In this document: one piece after another, positions 21,100 through 28,804 of the stretch
Layout: each line of letters starts with the position of its first letter
How positions within the stretch are numbered: position 1 is the first letter of the stretch
Source of the DNA: Candidatus Woesearchaeota archaeon
GTDB taxonomy: Archaea > Nanobdellota > Nanobdellia > Woesearchaeales > WJKL01
Length of the DNA stretch: 29,213 nt
Assembly: GCA_019322815.1 (NCBI GenBank)
Contig: JAHWIB010000012.1
Coordinates: 1-29,213, forward strand
Direction of reading: 5' to 3'
Translations under genes and position numbers: made by a program
Notes under the pieces: model-generated
Told to the model about the DNA's origin: nothing
What the model saw: only the letters and a program-made list of their open reading frames with translations
Database searches by the model: none

Positions 21100-22773
21100 T
21101 CACATCTCCTCAGGAGCTTCTATCCCTAATAAATCTAATCCAATCACAACAATTTCTTTTACAGCAGAAACTAATCCTAATCTCGATTGTTTTAATGCTT
21201 CATCAGCCTTGGCAATAGGACAATAAAGATAAAATGCATTAAAAGCCTGGCATAGATCAATCAGATATCTTGCAACAAGATAAGGCTTGTAAGATTCAGC
21301 TGATTCTGAAACAACAGAAGGAAAATTTGAAAGTAGATTAATCAGTTTTTCTTCGTAAGGAGTATTCAGCAAACCAGCATCAAAATTTCCGCTAAATTTT
21401 CCAGTTTTCTTGAATATTGAAGCGATCCTTGCATTTACATACTGGATATAAGGCCCTGTCTCTCCTTCAAATGACAATGATTTCTCTGGATCATAAGTAA
21501 AAGCAGTTGTATTGTCAAATTTAAGCATATAGAATTTCAATGCTCCTAACCCGATAACTCTTGCTCTCTTATCAATTTTTTTCTCATTAAGTATCTTATG
21601 CCTTTTCTTGATCTCTTGCTTAGAAATCTTGATCATCTCATCTATCAAATCATCTGCATCAACTACCTTTCCTTCTCTTGATTTCATCCTTCCAGAAGGA
21701 AGGCTTATCAGGCCATAGCTTAGATGATGGCATTTCTCTGCAAATTTAAATCCAAGCATCTCCAAAATCTTAAACAGCTGCTTGAAATGATTATCCTGCT
21801 CAGAAGCAACAACATATATTGACTGGTCAATCTTAAAATCATCAAATTTCAATTTAGCAAGATAGATGTCCTGAGTCAAATATAAAGCAGTTCCGTCAGA
21901 TTTTATCAATATCCTGTCAGGTAGTTTATAATCTTCAAGCTTTGCAACAACAGCTCCATCTTCTTTAACAAAAATTCCCTTTTTGAAGCCATCCATTATA
22001 ATCTCTTTTCCTTTTTTATACATCTCTGATTCATGATATTCTTTGTCAAATTTGATTCCTAAATTCTTGTATGTCTCTTTATATCCTTTATACACCCATT
22101 TCATCAATTTTTTCCATAATCTCATTGTTTCTGGTTTTCCTTCTTCCCAATCAACCAGCAGTTTTTGGACATCATCTTTTAATCTAGGATTTTCTGATTC
22201 AGCTTTTTTGAAATCAACATAGCATTTAGCTGCAAAATGATCAGGCTTAACATCAGGCTCTTTTCCAGGATAAAATTTTTTATAGCCAAGCATTGCTTCA
22301 GAAACACCAACACCCCTGTCATTATTCAGGCATGTCCTGACCACCTTATAGCCATTATATTCAAGAACTCTTGACAATGCCTCTCCTAACAAACCATTTC
22401 TAATGTGGCCTAGATGCAGAGACTTATTTGTATTAGGAGAGATAAATTCAACCATTATCTTTTTATTATTTTTTCCTTTGCCATAATCTCCTTTTAATAT
22501 CAAAGGAATCAATTTAGAAGCTATTTTCTGCTTATCAATAAAGAAATTTAGAAACGGGCCTGCCTGCTCTGTCTTTTTTATCAATCCAGCTGGTTTTATT
22601 TTCTCAGACAATTCTTTTGCAATCTCAACAGGATTTTTCTTTAATTCCTTAGCCAGAACAAAGCAGGGAAAAGCATAATCACCTAATTTAGGATCAGGAG
22701 GAGTTGATAGATTAACATCTTTTAATTTCAGTTCTTTCTTGAGAAGATTAATCACTTCTTTTTTTGGGTTCAT
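21100..22773 (-). CDS. argS: Arginyl-tRNA synthetase
   Basis: This 557-residue class I synthetase charges tRNA-Arg with arginine using ATP. An N-terminal Add-1-like region leads into the HIGH signature as HLGH (120-123) in SPNTNKSLHLGHIRNGL. The KMSKS-like loop reads GRMKSREGKVV (361-371). A C-terminal DALR-type helical anticodon-binding domain ends in the typical GIEAPEEM. Length is normal for a compact archaeal or bacterial ArgS. A TATA-like element at about 22797-22806, read leftward, lies 24-33 bases from the start. The neighbouring 170-residue membrane protein follows directly. Confidence 0.96.
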   Translation of the reverse strand: MNPKKEVINLLKKELKLKDVNLSTPPDPKLGDYAFPCFVLAKELKKNPVEIAKELSEKIKPAGLIKKTEQAGPFLNFFIDKQKIASKLIPLILKGDYGKGKNNKKIMVEFISPNTNKSLHLGHIRNGLLGEALSRVLEYNGYKVVRTCLNNDRGVGVSEAMLGYKKFYPGKEPDVKPDHFAAKCYVDFKKAESENPRLKDDVQKLLVDWEEGKPETMRLWKKLMKWVYKGYKETYKNLGIKFDKEYHESEMYKKGKEIIMDGFKKGIFVKEDGAVVAKLEDYKLPDRILIKSDGTALYLTQDIYLAKLKFDDFKIDQSIYVVASEQDNHFKQLFKILEMLGFKFAEKCHHLSYGLISLPSGRMKSREGKVVDADDLIDEMIKISKQEIKKRHKILNEKKIDKRARVIGLGALKFYMLKFDNTTAFTYDPEKSLSFEGETGPYIQYVNARIASIFKKTGKFSGNFDAGLLNTPYEEKLINLLSNFPSVVSESAESYKPYLVARYLIDLCQAFNAFYLYCPIAKADEALKQSRLGLVSAVKEIVVIGLDLLGIEAPEEM

Positions 22774-22876
22774 ATAATCAATTTTGCAATAATAGAATAT
22801 AAATGTTACTATAATTTTTTATTGTTGCTCTTTTAAGTGCATTAACTTTATAAATTTATTAAATTTTATTTTTCAT
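22774..22876. promoter_or_regulatory. Divergent promoter between argS and the deoxyribosyltransferase-like gene
   Basis: Rightward CTTTATAAAT (22846-22855) lies 22-31 bases before the ATG at 22877, consistent with leaderless transcription. Leftward, the complement of GAATATAAAT (about 22797-22806) serves argS. Confidence 0.5.
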
Positions 22877-23395
22877 ATGAACGGACAAACTATTATAGTT
22901 CCAGAATATAAAGATGTACAAGGGCCATTAGTTTTTTTGGCAGGGCCAATACAAGGAGCAGAAGATTGGCAGAGCAAAGCTATTGATATTCTAAGAGAAA
23001 ATGCTCCTGATCTGCATATTGCTTCTCCTAGATGGAATAAAGTGTACAAAGAAGGAGAATTTACTCAAAAGATGTATGAAGAACAAGTCGATTGGGAAAC
23101 TCATTATTTACAAAGAGCTGCTGGAAATGGAGGCATTATGTTCTGGCTTGCAAAAGAAAAAGAGCATTTCTGCCATAGGGCTTATGCACAAACATCAAGA
23201 GTTGAGTATGGTGAATGGATAAATGAACTTAAACACAAGCCTGCTATAAATATTATGATGGGGATTGAAAAAGGTTATACTGGTGAAAAATATATAAGAT
23301 ATAGATTTGAAGAGAGGCTGGGAAAAATATGCTCTTCTTTAGAAGAAACTTGTTTAAGAGCAGTTAAAGAAATCTATGATCATTTATCAGCTTAA
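22877..23395 (+). CDS. Nucleoside 2-deoxyribosyltransferase-like protein
   Basis: This 172-residue protein begins with a Rossmann-like strand and loop, VFLAGPIQGAEDWQ (residues ~19-32), typical of the nucleoside 2-deoxyribosyltransferase-like superfamily. A later MFWLAKEKEH segment is followed by Arg-Ala-Tyr-Ala-Gln-Thr-Ser-Arg-x-Glu-x-Gly-Glu, the conserved active-site region (family glutamate within RVEYGEW). Members exchange or hydrolyse N-glycosidic bonds of nucleosides or nucleotides. The exact substrate is not readable. The last codons overlap the convergent gene at 23387 inside a bidirectional hairpin. Confidence 0.8.
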   Translation: MNGQTIIVPEYKDVQGPLVFLAGPIQGAEDWQSKAIDILRENAPDLHIASPRWNKVYKEGEFTQKMYEEQVDWETHYLQRAAGNGGIMFWLAKEKEHFCHRAYAQTSRVEYGEWINELKHKPAINIMMGIEKGYTGEKYIRYRFEERLGKICSSLEETCLRAVKEIYDHLSA

Positions 23396-23405
23396 TAGCT
23401 GATAA
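23384..23405. terminator. Bidirectional stem-loop over two stop codons
   Basis: TTATCAGCT (23384-23392) and AGCTGATAA (23397-23405) form a perfect 9-base stem with a 4-base TAAT loop. The stop codons of both convergent genes lie inside it. No long T run follows on either side, so it may aid 3'-end formation or stability rather than act alone. Confidence 0.5.
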
Positions 23406-23857
23406 ACTGCATAACCTAAGCCAGAAACTAATAAAGAACCAACTGTTCCTGCAACTCCAATTGCTATTCTATTTTGTTTACGCTCATGTAGAATTTCCCG
23501 TTCACATTCCCAATATTTTTCATTATCAGGCTTTAAGTCTATTGACTTTCTAATCTCTTTTAAAGCTTTTTTCAAAGAATATCCTTTATACCACGGAGAA
23601 AAATAACATCTCGCTGATTGAAATGCATGTTCTGCTTTAATATCTTCATTAACTGGAATCATCTCATCTAACAGGCATTTTGCTCTTCCTTCTTCTCTTG
23701 TATTTATAAGAAAACCAATTTCTTCTAATTTTAATCTTTGATCTCTTGGGCTTCCTGGTATTGCATTAGTTCTTAATGAAGTACCTCCCCAAGCTAGATC
23801 ATCAATACTATTCCAAGATTCTTCTCCTTCTTTATACCAGTGATCAAATTGACTCAT
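23387..23857 (-). CDS. Tail-anchored protein with TPR-like segment
   Basis: This 156-residue protein has a helical middle, including KALKEIRKSIDLKPDNEKYW (about residues 96-115), that looks like one TPR-type repeat, followed by a C-terminal membrane segment (about residues 132-153, Gly/Val/Ala/Leu-rich) leaving almost no residues beyond it. That suggests a tail-anchored protein facing the cytoplasm. The promoter box (complement of TTTAAAAA near 23878) is ~25 bases upstream, so it is probably leaderless. Function unknown. Confidence 0.65.
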   Translation of the reverse strand: MSQFDHWYKEGEESWNSIDDLAWGGTSLRTNAIPGSPRDQRLKLEEIGFLINTREEGRAKCLLDEMIPVNEDIKAEHAFQSARCYFSPWYKGYSLKKALKEIRKSIDLKPDNEKYWECEREILHERKQNRIAIGVAGTVGSLLVSGLGYAVYQLLS

Positions 23858-23891
23858 ATATAATAAAAGAATTTAGTTATTTAAAAAGTTT

Positions 23892-24593
23892 TTAGAATTC
23901 AGCAGAATCTTTCTCTTTGTTCAGAATATAATATTTAGCTTCTCCGCTGCAGAAGGTTTTAATAAGATCAATCAGATCTTTGCAGACCTCAACCAGCTTC
24001 TTCTTAGTAACAGGAGGGATTCCTTCTACATATAATACTGCATTCTTTGTATTTTCAGTGATCTTTGTCTCATCGCAGTCTCTCCAATTCCATCTTCTGC
24101 ATAATACTCTGGCATCATCTTTATAGACAACCTCTCCTTTTTCAGGACTTTCAATACTATTCTCTCCAAGAGGTGTAAATTTTTCTGTTCCTTCTGCCAT
24201 TGTTAGTGTGATATTGCCGCTAATCTTATCCAAATCATCTGCACCCATTGGCACAATATGCTTTAAAGAAAGATAATTATACAGGTCAACTAATTTGTTT
24301 ATATTAGGAACACTATTTCCTTTTAATATTCTTCTCATCATTGCCTCAACTGAGCTGTGATATTTAGAAGGCTTTGCACCAAATTCGCTGTAGGCAGTTC
24401 TCCATGGGCTTATCATCTCATGTTTTGTAATGTCTTCTGGAATAAAATTAAGATTGATATAATCCTCAACCTCTTTCAGCAGATGATCTATTTCCTTGCT
24501 TTTGCTTTTATTGTCTATTCCCTTTGCTATAACAATCCCTACATTTAATTTAGGAAATTTTTCAAAAATCTGTTTTGAAATAGTAAGCTTCAT
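23892..24593 (-). CDS. B3/4 (PheRS beta-type tRNA-binding) domain protein
   Basis: This 233-residue protein matches the free-standing B3/4 domain, the tRNA-editing-type domain of phenylalanyl-tRNA synthetase beta. Supporting segments are a central SPWRTAYSEFGAKPSKYHSS, then Met-x-Arg-Arg, a Pro-Asn-Ile-Asn-Lys-Leu-Val-Asp-x-Tyr-Asn segment, and GEVVYKDDARVLCRRWNWRD. Free-standing members are thought to act on mischarged tRNA or amino-acid-related substrates; the specific substrate is unknown. It overlaps the preceding gene by 4 bases (ATGA), forming a two-gene operon. Confidence 0.85.
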   Translation of the reverse strand: MKLTISKQIFEKFPKLNVGIVIAKGIDNKSKSKEIDHLLKEVEDYINLNFIPEDITKHEMISPWRTAYSEFGAKPSKYHSSVEAMMRRILKGNSVPNINKLVDLYNYLSLKHIVPMGADDLDKISGNITLTMAEGTEKFTPLGENSIESPEKGEVVYKDDARVLCRRWNWRDCDETKITENTKNAVLYVEGIPPVTKKKLVEVCKDLIDLIKTFCSGEAKYYILNKEKDSAEF

Positions 24594-24880
24594 CTTTTCT
24601 TTTTCAAATCCTTTTTCTTTTGCAGGGTTCTTTTTCTTATTATGCTTATCAAATCCACTTTCTTCTTATTTTTAATTCCTAAATAGGTATTCAATTCACG
24701 CATTTCTTTTCTTATTCCAACCAGTATTCTGACTAATTTTTTGTATTCAATCCACTTAACAATAAGCATTATAACATATAATCCAAATATCCCACCTACC
24801 AAAACCTTTAATGTTCCAGTCACTCTAGTCATAAATTCTAAAATTGACCCAAATACAGTAGCTGTTTCATTTATTGCCAT
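24590..24880 (-). CDS. Small single-span membrane protein
   Basis: This 96-residue protein has one strong membrane segment (about residues 22-44, VLVGGIFGLYVIMLIVKW) flanked by a short N-terminus and a very basic C-terminal tail rich in Lys/Arg. By the positive-inside rule the tail should be cytoplasmic. It is translationally coupled by ATGA to the B3/4 protein. The TATA box (complement of GTATATAAAC, about 24904-24913) is ~25 bases upstream. Function unknown. Confidence 0.65.
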   Translation of the reverse strand: MAINETATVFGSILEFMTRVTGTLKVLVGGIFGLYVIMLIVKWIEYKKLVRILVGIRKEMRELNTYLGIKNKKKVDLISIIRKRTLQKKKDLKKKR

Positions 24881-24953
24881 TTTATTAAAAAATTTAATTT
24901 TTAGTATATAAACTTTTCCTAAAAGAAAAAATGAGATAGATAGGAATACCTAT

Positions 24954-24971
24954 AAAAAAAAAGAAAAAAAA
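24954..24971 (-). terminator. Oligo-T terminator after the acidic protein gene
   Basis: Read leftward, the sequence after the stop at 24982 is CTTTTTTTTCTTTTTTTTTA, two long T runs on the coding strand. Such U-rich tracts are the typical intrinsic stop signal for archaeal RNA polymerase. Confidence 0.6.
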
Positions 24972-24981
24972 GTTATTTTGC

Positions 24982-25152
24982 TTACAACTCTTCTTCTTCT
25001 GCTTCTTCTAGCTCTGCTTCCTCATTATATCCTCTTAGGAAGCCATCTTCAGCAGAGGTCATTTCGTCATCTTCAACCAAATCTTCGTCTGCTGTTTCTT
25101 CTTCGCCTTGAGCTAAAAACTCTTCGTCCTCAAAATCTTCATCTCTGGTCAT
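24982..25152 (-). CDS. Small acidic protein, function unknown
   Basis: This 56-residue protein starts MTRDEDFEDEEFLAQGEEET and is extremely acidic, with more than a third Asp/Glu and very few basic residues. The TATA box (complement of the AT tract at 25175-25187) is 23-35 bases upstream and a strong oligo-T tract follows the stop, so this is a well-bounded single-gene transcript and probably highly expressed. The opposite strand holds a Leu-rich open frame that is an artefact of the Glu codons. Function is unknown; a disordered binding partner of basic or nucleic-acid-binding proteins is possible. Confidence 0.65.
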   Translation of the reverse strand: MTRDEDFEDEEFLAQGEEETADEDLVEDDEMTSAEDGFLRGYNEEAELEEAEEEEL

Positions 25153-25196
25153 TTTACTTAAACTGAAAGTTGCCTATTTATATATTTTGCACCTTA

Positions 25197-25226
25197 ACAC
25201 TATATAGTGTATATAGTTCACTATAT
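25197..25226. repeat. Tandem AT-rich palindromes upstream of the acidic protein gene
   Basis: ACACTATATAGTGT (25197-25210) is a perfect palindrome and is followed at once by ATATAGTTCACTATAT (25211-25226), an inverted repeat with the same ACTATA half-site. They lie after the coiled-coil gene and just upstream of the acidic gene's TATA box, where a regulator could bind twice. A role in 3'-end formation of the coiled-coil gene is also possible. Confidence 0.5.
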
Positions 25227-25238
25227 TTTAGTATAATA

Positions 25239-25436
25239 TCACTTCTCTTTCTCGACGAGTTTTTTAAATTTTTCAGTTAGATGAGTTAATTTTTCAGACT
25301 CTTTTAAAGCAGATTTTAGTATCAAAGAATTGCTTTTTCTTAGCTCATCAATTATCTTGTCTTTTCTCTTCAATTCTTCTTCATAGAACTTCTTGAGCTT
25401 ACCAAGCTCCTTCTCTAAAGCATCTTTTGATGACAT
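25239..25436 (-). CDS. Small coiled-coil protein
   Basis: This 65-residue protein is almost entirely a charged amphipathic helix with heptad-like Leu/Ile/Phe spacing (LEKELGKLKKFYEEELKRKD onward). It is probably an oligomeric coiled coil. It is divergent from the winged-helix-like gene at 25509; the AT-rich gap between them holds promoters for both. Function unknown. Confidence 0.6.
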   Translation of the reverse strand: MSSKDALEKELGKLKKFYEEELKRKDKIIDELRKSNSLILKSALKESEKLTHLTEKFKKLVEKEK

Positions 25437-25508
25437 AATAAAATAAAGAAAATAATAGTATTAATATTTTACTAATCTTTTTAAAGAACTTCCAAAAAAT
25501 AAATTATC

Positions 25509-25790
25509 ATGGAAATAAAAAAACAAGAGCTTGAATTGATTGTAAAGATGAAAACTTCTGAAAACAACAGGATTTATATTATGGATAAAAAAGGAAGATC
25601 CTGCAATAAAGGCAAGAAAAGGCCTGTACCCTACAGAGAGGGGGATATAATAGAAAAAGAACTGCAGGACCTTCTAGATGGAATGGTTGAAAAAGGATGG
25701 ATAGAAGATGTTACAGATGATTATATTTCTTACAGATTAACAGAAAAAGGCATTGAAGCATATGAACAGCATATAGGCACTATTGATTGA
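25509..25790 (+). CDS. Winged-helix-like small protein
   Basis: This 93-residue protein has a basic N-terminal half (MDKKGRSCNKGKKRPVPYRE) leading into a helix-turn-helix-like C-terminal half (IIEKELQDLLDGMVEKGWIE). It closes with YRLTEKGIEAYEQH, the wing and last helix pattern seen in many archaeal winged-helix regulators. TTTTTAAAG (25478-25486) is 23-31 bases upstream, so it is leaderless. It converges on the EndoQ-like gene with an 11-base overlap. DNA binding is inferred from pattern only. Confidence 0.6.
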   Translation: MEIKKQELELIVKMKTSENNRIYIMDKKGRSCNKGKKRPVPYREGDIIEKELQDLLDGMVEKGWIEDVTDDYISYRLTEKGIEAYEQHIGTID

Positions 25791-27051
25791 TAAAATCATT
25801 CAACCCAGTTTGTTTTTTCTTAACCTCTATCTTAGACATTTCTTTTCTGTCTTTTTCTGAGAAAATAGGGATTCCATATTCTCCATCATAGCCTGGCTGC
25901 ACTTCTATCTTTCCTGCTCTATTTTTAAGGATTGCATTAACTATTTTTTCATCTACTACTTTTTTAAGATCTTCTTCTGAAGCATCTAATAGAATATTTA
26001 GCTCTGATTTGAAATGATCAATCAGTTTATTGAATTCAGCCCAGACTTTTTTAGTTGCAATTGCTGTTCCTACTATCTTAGATATTATTTCGGATAAAGG
26101 AATTAATCTTTTGAAATCTTTTGCTTGTTTTGGCATGAAACCTTCTTCTCTGTCTGCTAACTGTTCAACCCTGTATTCAACACCAATTGTTACCGGCTTT
26201 CCGCATTTTGGACAGATCCCATTTATCTTCATTGTTTCTTTTGGGGATAAGCAGACATTGCAGTTTCTGTGCCCATCCCAATGATACTTGCCGTAAGCTG
26301 GATCAACTTCAATTGTTCCTGTTAATCCTTGTTTTGTCCTTAATGCTTTAATCAGATTATTATAGGTTAATTCTTTCAATTCAAACAAGGTTGCTTCTCT
26401 GCCGATTCTCCAAGGCCAAAAACTGTGCGAATCAGAAAATGAAACCAATGCAAACCTGTCCAGCTCAGACAATCTCCAGTTCATAGGTGGATCGCTGGAT
26501 AATCCAGTTTCTAAAGCATGAATATTATCAGTCTGATCTTTAAAACAATCCTTTATATGGTCATAGCCAGACATCGAGCCAAACAAGCTAAACCATGGAG
26601 TCCAAATATGAGCTGGAATTACTTCAATATCTTTGCTTATCTTCAATAATTCATAAGTCATTTCATCTGATGGGATTTTAAATATAGGCCTTCCATCATA
26701 GTCAACCCTTCCATGTTTTAGGAAATATTCTGTAATTTGATCAACAACTTCGAAGCTTGGTGCTAAAATAACATTATGAACTCTACGTCCTTTTCCCATA
26801 TCAGAATAAATCAATGAAACTTCTGTCTGCAGAACAAAACTCATGCCTCCTGCAGATTTCAAAATACCATTATCCTGCTCTGTAAGATTTGTTTTTAATT
26901 CCTGGATCCATTTTGGATGTGTAAAATCTCCGGTTCCTAGCAGATTCAATCCCTTGACTTTAGCCCATTTCTCCAAGTTAGCAGTATCAAGCTGCTTAGA
27001 AGTAGCTCTACTGTATTTTGAATGCAAGTGTAAATCGCTGATTATCTTCAT
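25780..27051 (-). CDS. Endonuclease Q-like PHP-domain DNA repair nuclease
   Basis: This 423-residue protein matches archaeal EndoQ in length and layout. EndoQ cleaves DNA 5' to deaminated or abasic lesions such as hypoxanthine and uracil. The N-terminal PHP motif ISDLHLHSKYSRATS (Asp6, His8, His10) and later GDFTHP, PAHIWTPW and FSDSHSFWPW supply the metal ligands. A four-cysteine zinc site (CNVC...CPKCGKP) lies in the middle, then a helical C-terminal domain. The last residues, QTGLNDFINQ, form a PIP box for PCNA binding. AGGGGAG upstream of the start is a Shine-Dalgarno site. Confidence 0.9.
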   Translation of the reverse strand: MKIISDLHLHSKYSRATSKQLDTANLEKWAKVKGLNLLGTGDFTHPKWIQELKTNLTEQDNGILKSAGGMSFVLQTEVSLIYSDMGKGRRVHNVILAPSFEVVDQITEYFLKHGRVDYDGRPIFKIPSDEMTYELLKISKDIEVIPAHIWTPWFSLFGSMSGYDHIKDCFKDQTDNIHALETGLSSDPPMNWRLSELDRFALVSFSDSHSFWPWRIGREATLFELKELTYNNLIKALRTKQGLTGTIEVDPAYGKYHWDGHRNCNVCLSPKETMKINGICPKCGKPVTIGVEYRVEQLADREEGFMPKQAKDFKRLIPLSEIISKIVGTAIATKKVWAEFNKLIDHFKSELNILLDASEEDLKKVVDEKIVNAILKNRAGKIEVQPGYDGEYGIPIFSEKDRKEMSKIEVKKKQTGLNDFINQ

Positions 27052-27104
27052 TAAACTCCCCTTTTAAGAAAACAAAAAAATTCTAATATAAAAATGTTTG
27101 GTAA

Positions 27105-28052
27105 TCAATTTTTATCAAAAACCTTTCTCAGTATAAAATAAGGTAAAAGAAAGCAGTCAGCAAAAACAATAACATTTACAACCATGACAAATAGAATGTC
27201 TTCTTTAATTGAAGAAAAGGCTGACATTAAAAGGATCAACACAACAATGATCGCATAAGCAAGTGAAATATTTACAGCAGATAATTTGCCTTTTTTCTTT
27301 GCATAGGCTAGATATATTTTCTTTAAGATCAAAGAAGATATTAAAGGGATCAATAAGATTAGAGCTATAGGTATTATTGGTGTTGTCACTCCCCCTGTTT
27401 TAACCCTAAAAACGCTTTCTAGTTCAAGTGTTTTATCCAAAAAAATAACAATGCCAAAAAGTGCCAATGAAATTAAGAATAAGATTAAAACACTGATATA
27501 GGTTCTATTCAAGAGGCCTTCTTCCTTAAGTTTTTTTGATGATGTTCTCTTTTCAGATGCTTTTATCTTTTTCTCCTTTTTTTCTATTTCTTTTAGTTCC
27601 TTTTCTCTTCTCCTAAATTCTTTTAATCTTTCTTCTCTCTCTTTTTTGTGCTTCTCAATCTCTTCTTTTGTTGGTTTTGCAAAAATAGCAGCACCTATCA
27701 CAAGAAAGAAATAGACTATTAAAAAATTCAAAATTCCTCCTATAATAGCCAAACCTATTGCATAATCATCTCTCATGCTCATCCTTTCAATAAGATAAAA
27801 GAAAGCTAAAAGCACTGTAATAAAAGCATAAAAGAAACTTATACCTAATCTTTTTTTATCCTCTATAACTTTATCTCTTATTTTTGAATAAATTTTATTC
27901 AAGACAATAGAAGCAATTAATAAGCCTAAAAAAGGAACAATAATCACTGGAAATCTTAAAAATATAAAAATAAAACTTATCAAGATAGTTAATACCATCA
28001 AGATTAAAGCTAATACTAAAGGATTATCAAAACTAGTTTCTTTTTTGACCAT
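27105..28052 (-). CDS. Multi-pass membrane protein with charged central loop
   Basis: This 315-residue protein has about four hydrophobic segments in the first ~130 residues, a long Lys/Glu/Arg-rich helical loop at about residues 132-180 (EKHKKEREERLKEFRRREKE onward), then about four more segments to the C-terminus. The symmetric layout (4 TM, charged loop, 4 TM) suggests an internal duplication. No transport or catalytic motif is recognised. The charged loop is probably cytoplasmic. It lies 53 bases upstream of the EndoQ-like gene on the same strand. Confidence 0.65.
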   Translation of the reverse strand: MVKKETSFDNPLVLALILMVLTILISFIFIFLRFPVIIVPFLGLLIASIVLNKIYSKIRDKVIEDKKRLGISFFYAFITVLLAFFYLIERMSMRDDYAIGLAIIGGILNFLIVYFFLVIGAAIFAKPTKEEIEKHKKEREERLKEFRRREKELKEIEKKEKKIKASEKRTSSKKLKEEGLLNRTYISVLILFLISLALFGIVIFLDKTLELESVFRVKTGGVTTPIIPIALILLIPLISSLILKKIYLAYAKKKGKLSAVNISLAYAIIVVLILLMSAFSSIKEDILFVMVVNVIVFADCFLLPYFILRKVFDKN

Positions 28053-28134
28053 AAAATAATATAAAAGAGCACTATTTATTAAACTTTTCCAAAAGATAGT
28101 AAACTTTTTAATTATTTAATTTTACCAATTTCTT

Positions 28135-28782
28135 ATGGGGAACTTATTCATATGGGATTTTCATGGTGTTTTAGAAAAAGATAATGAATTTGCTGTTCAG
28201 GAAGTTGTAAATAGGATTCTGCCTGAATTTGGTTTTGATAAAAAAGCAACTGTTGAAGAATGCAGGATGTTGTATGGAAAGAAATGGGCAGAATATTACA
28301 AATACTTTGCTCCTGATGCAGATGAAGATATTATCCATAAGATGGTGATAAAGTCAACAGAGATAAGCATTAAAGAAAAGATAGCTTACAAGTATATCAA
28401 ACCAACTGACTTTGCTCATGATGTCATTAAAAAGATTTCAGCTAAAGGGCATACTAACTTGATCATGTCAAATTCTTCTGATGAAGCGTTAGATTATTTT
28501 TTAGAATCAGTCAATATGCAGGGATTATTTGACCATAAATTTGGAGCAGATATCCATGAAAAAAGCGAATATGGAAAAGATACAAAAACTGAATTCCTTA
28601 AAGGTTTCCTGGAAAAGAATAATTTTGGCAGTATATTCTTAATTGATGATATGGAGCAGGCAGTAGAGATGGGAAAAAAATTCAATGCAGTAACTTTCAG
28701 ATTCCATAGGAATAAAACGCCTCCAGATTCAAAAGCAAATTATGTGATAGATGATCTGAGAGAATTACTTAACTTTATATAA
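28135..28782 (+). CDS. HAD-superfamily hydrolase
   Basis: This 215-residue protein shows motif I as IWDFHGVL with the nucleophile Asp8, motif II as IMSNSS (Ser112), a lysine region near 143-151 and motif III/IV as FLIDDMEQA (Asp171, Asp172). This is a phosphatase-type HAD fold with a helical cap. The usual second Asp of motif I (DxD) is His10 here, which occurs in some families but could change activity. TTTTTAATTATTTA (about 28103-28116) is a likely promoter. The glycosyltransferase gene starts 22 bases downstream, so they may share a transcript. Confidence 0.8.
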   Translation: MGNLFIWDFHGVLEKDNEFAVQEVVNRILPEFGFDKKATVEECRMLYGKKWAEYYKYFAPDADEDIIHKMVIKSTEISIKEKIAYKYIKPTDFAHDVIKKISAKGHTNLIMSNSSDEALDYFLESVNMQGLFDHKFGADIHEKSEYGKDTKTEFLKGFLEKNNFGSIFLIDDMEQAVEMGKKFNAVTFRFHRNKTPPDSKANYVIDDLRELLNFI

Positions 28783-28804
28783 TACCCAAATCCACTATTC
28801 AAAG

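Noticed and set aside
24978..25166. 62-residue Leu-rich plus-strand frame
   Set aside because: It is the complement of Glu/Asp-rich codons of the acidic protein on the other strand, which has a promoter and terminator.
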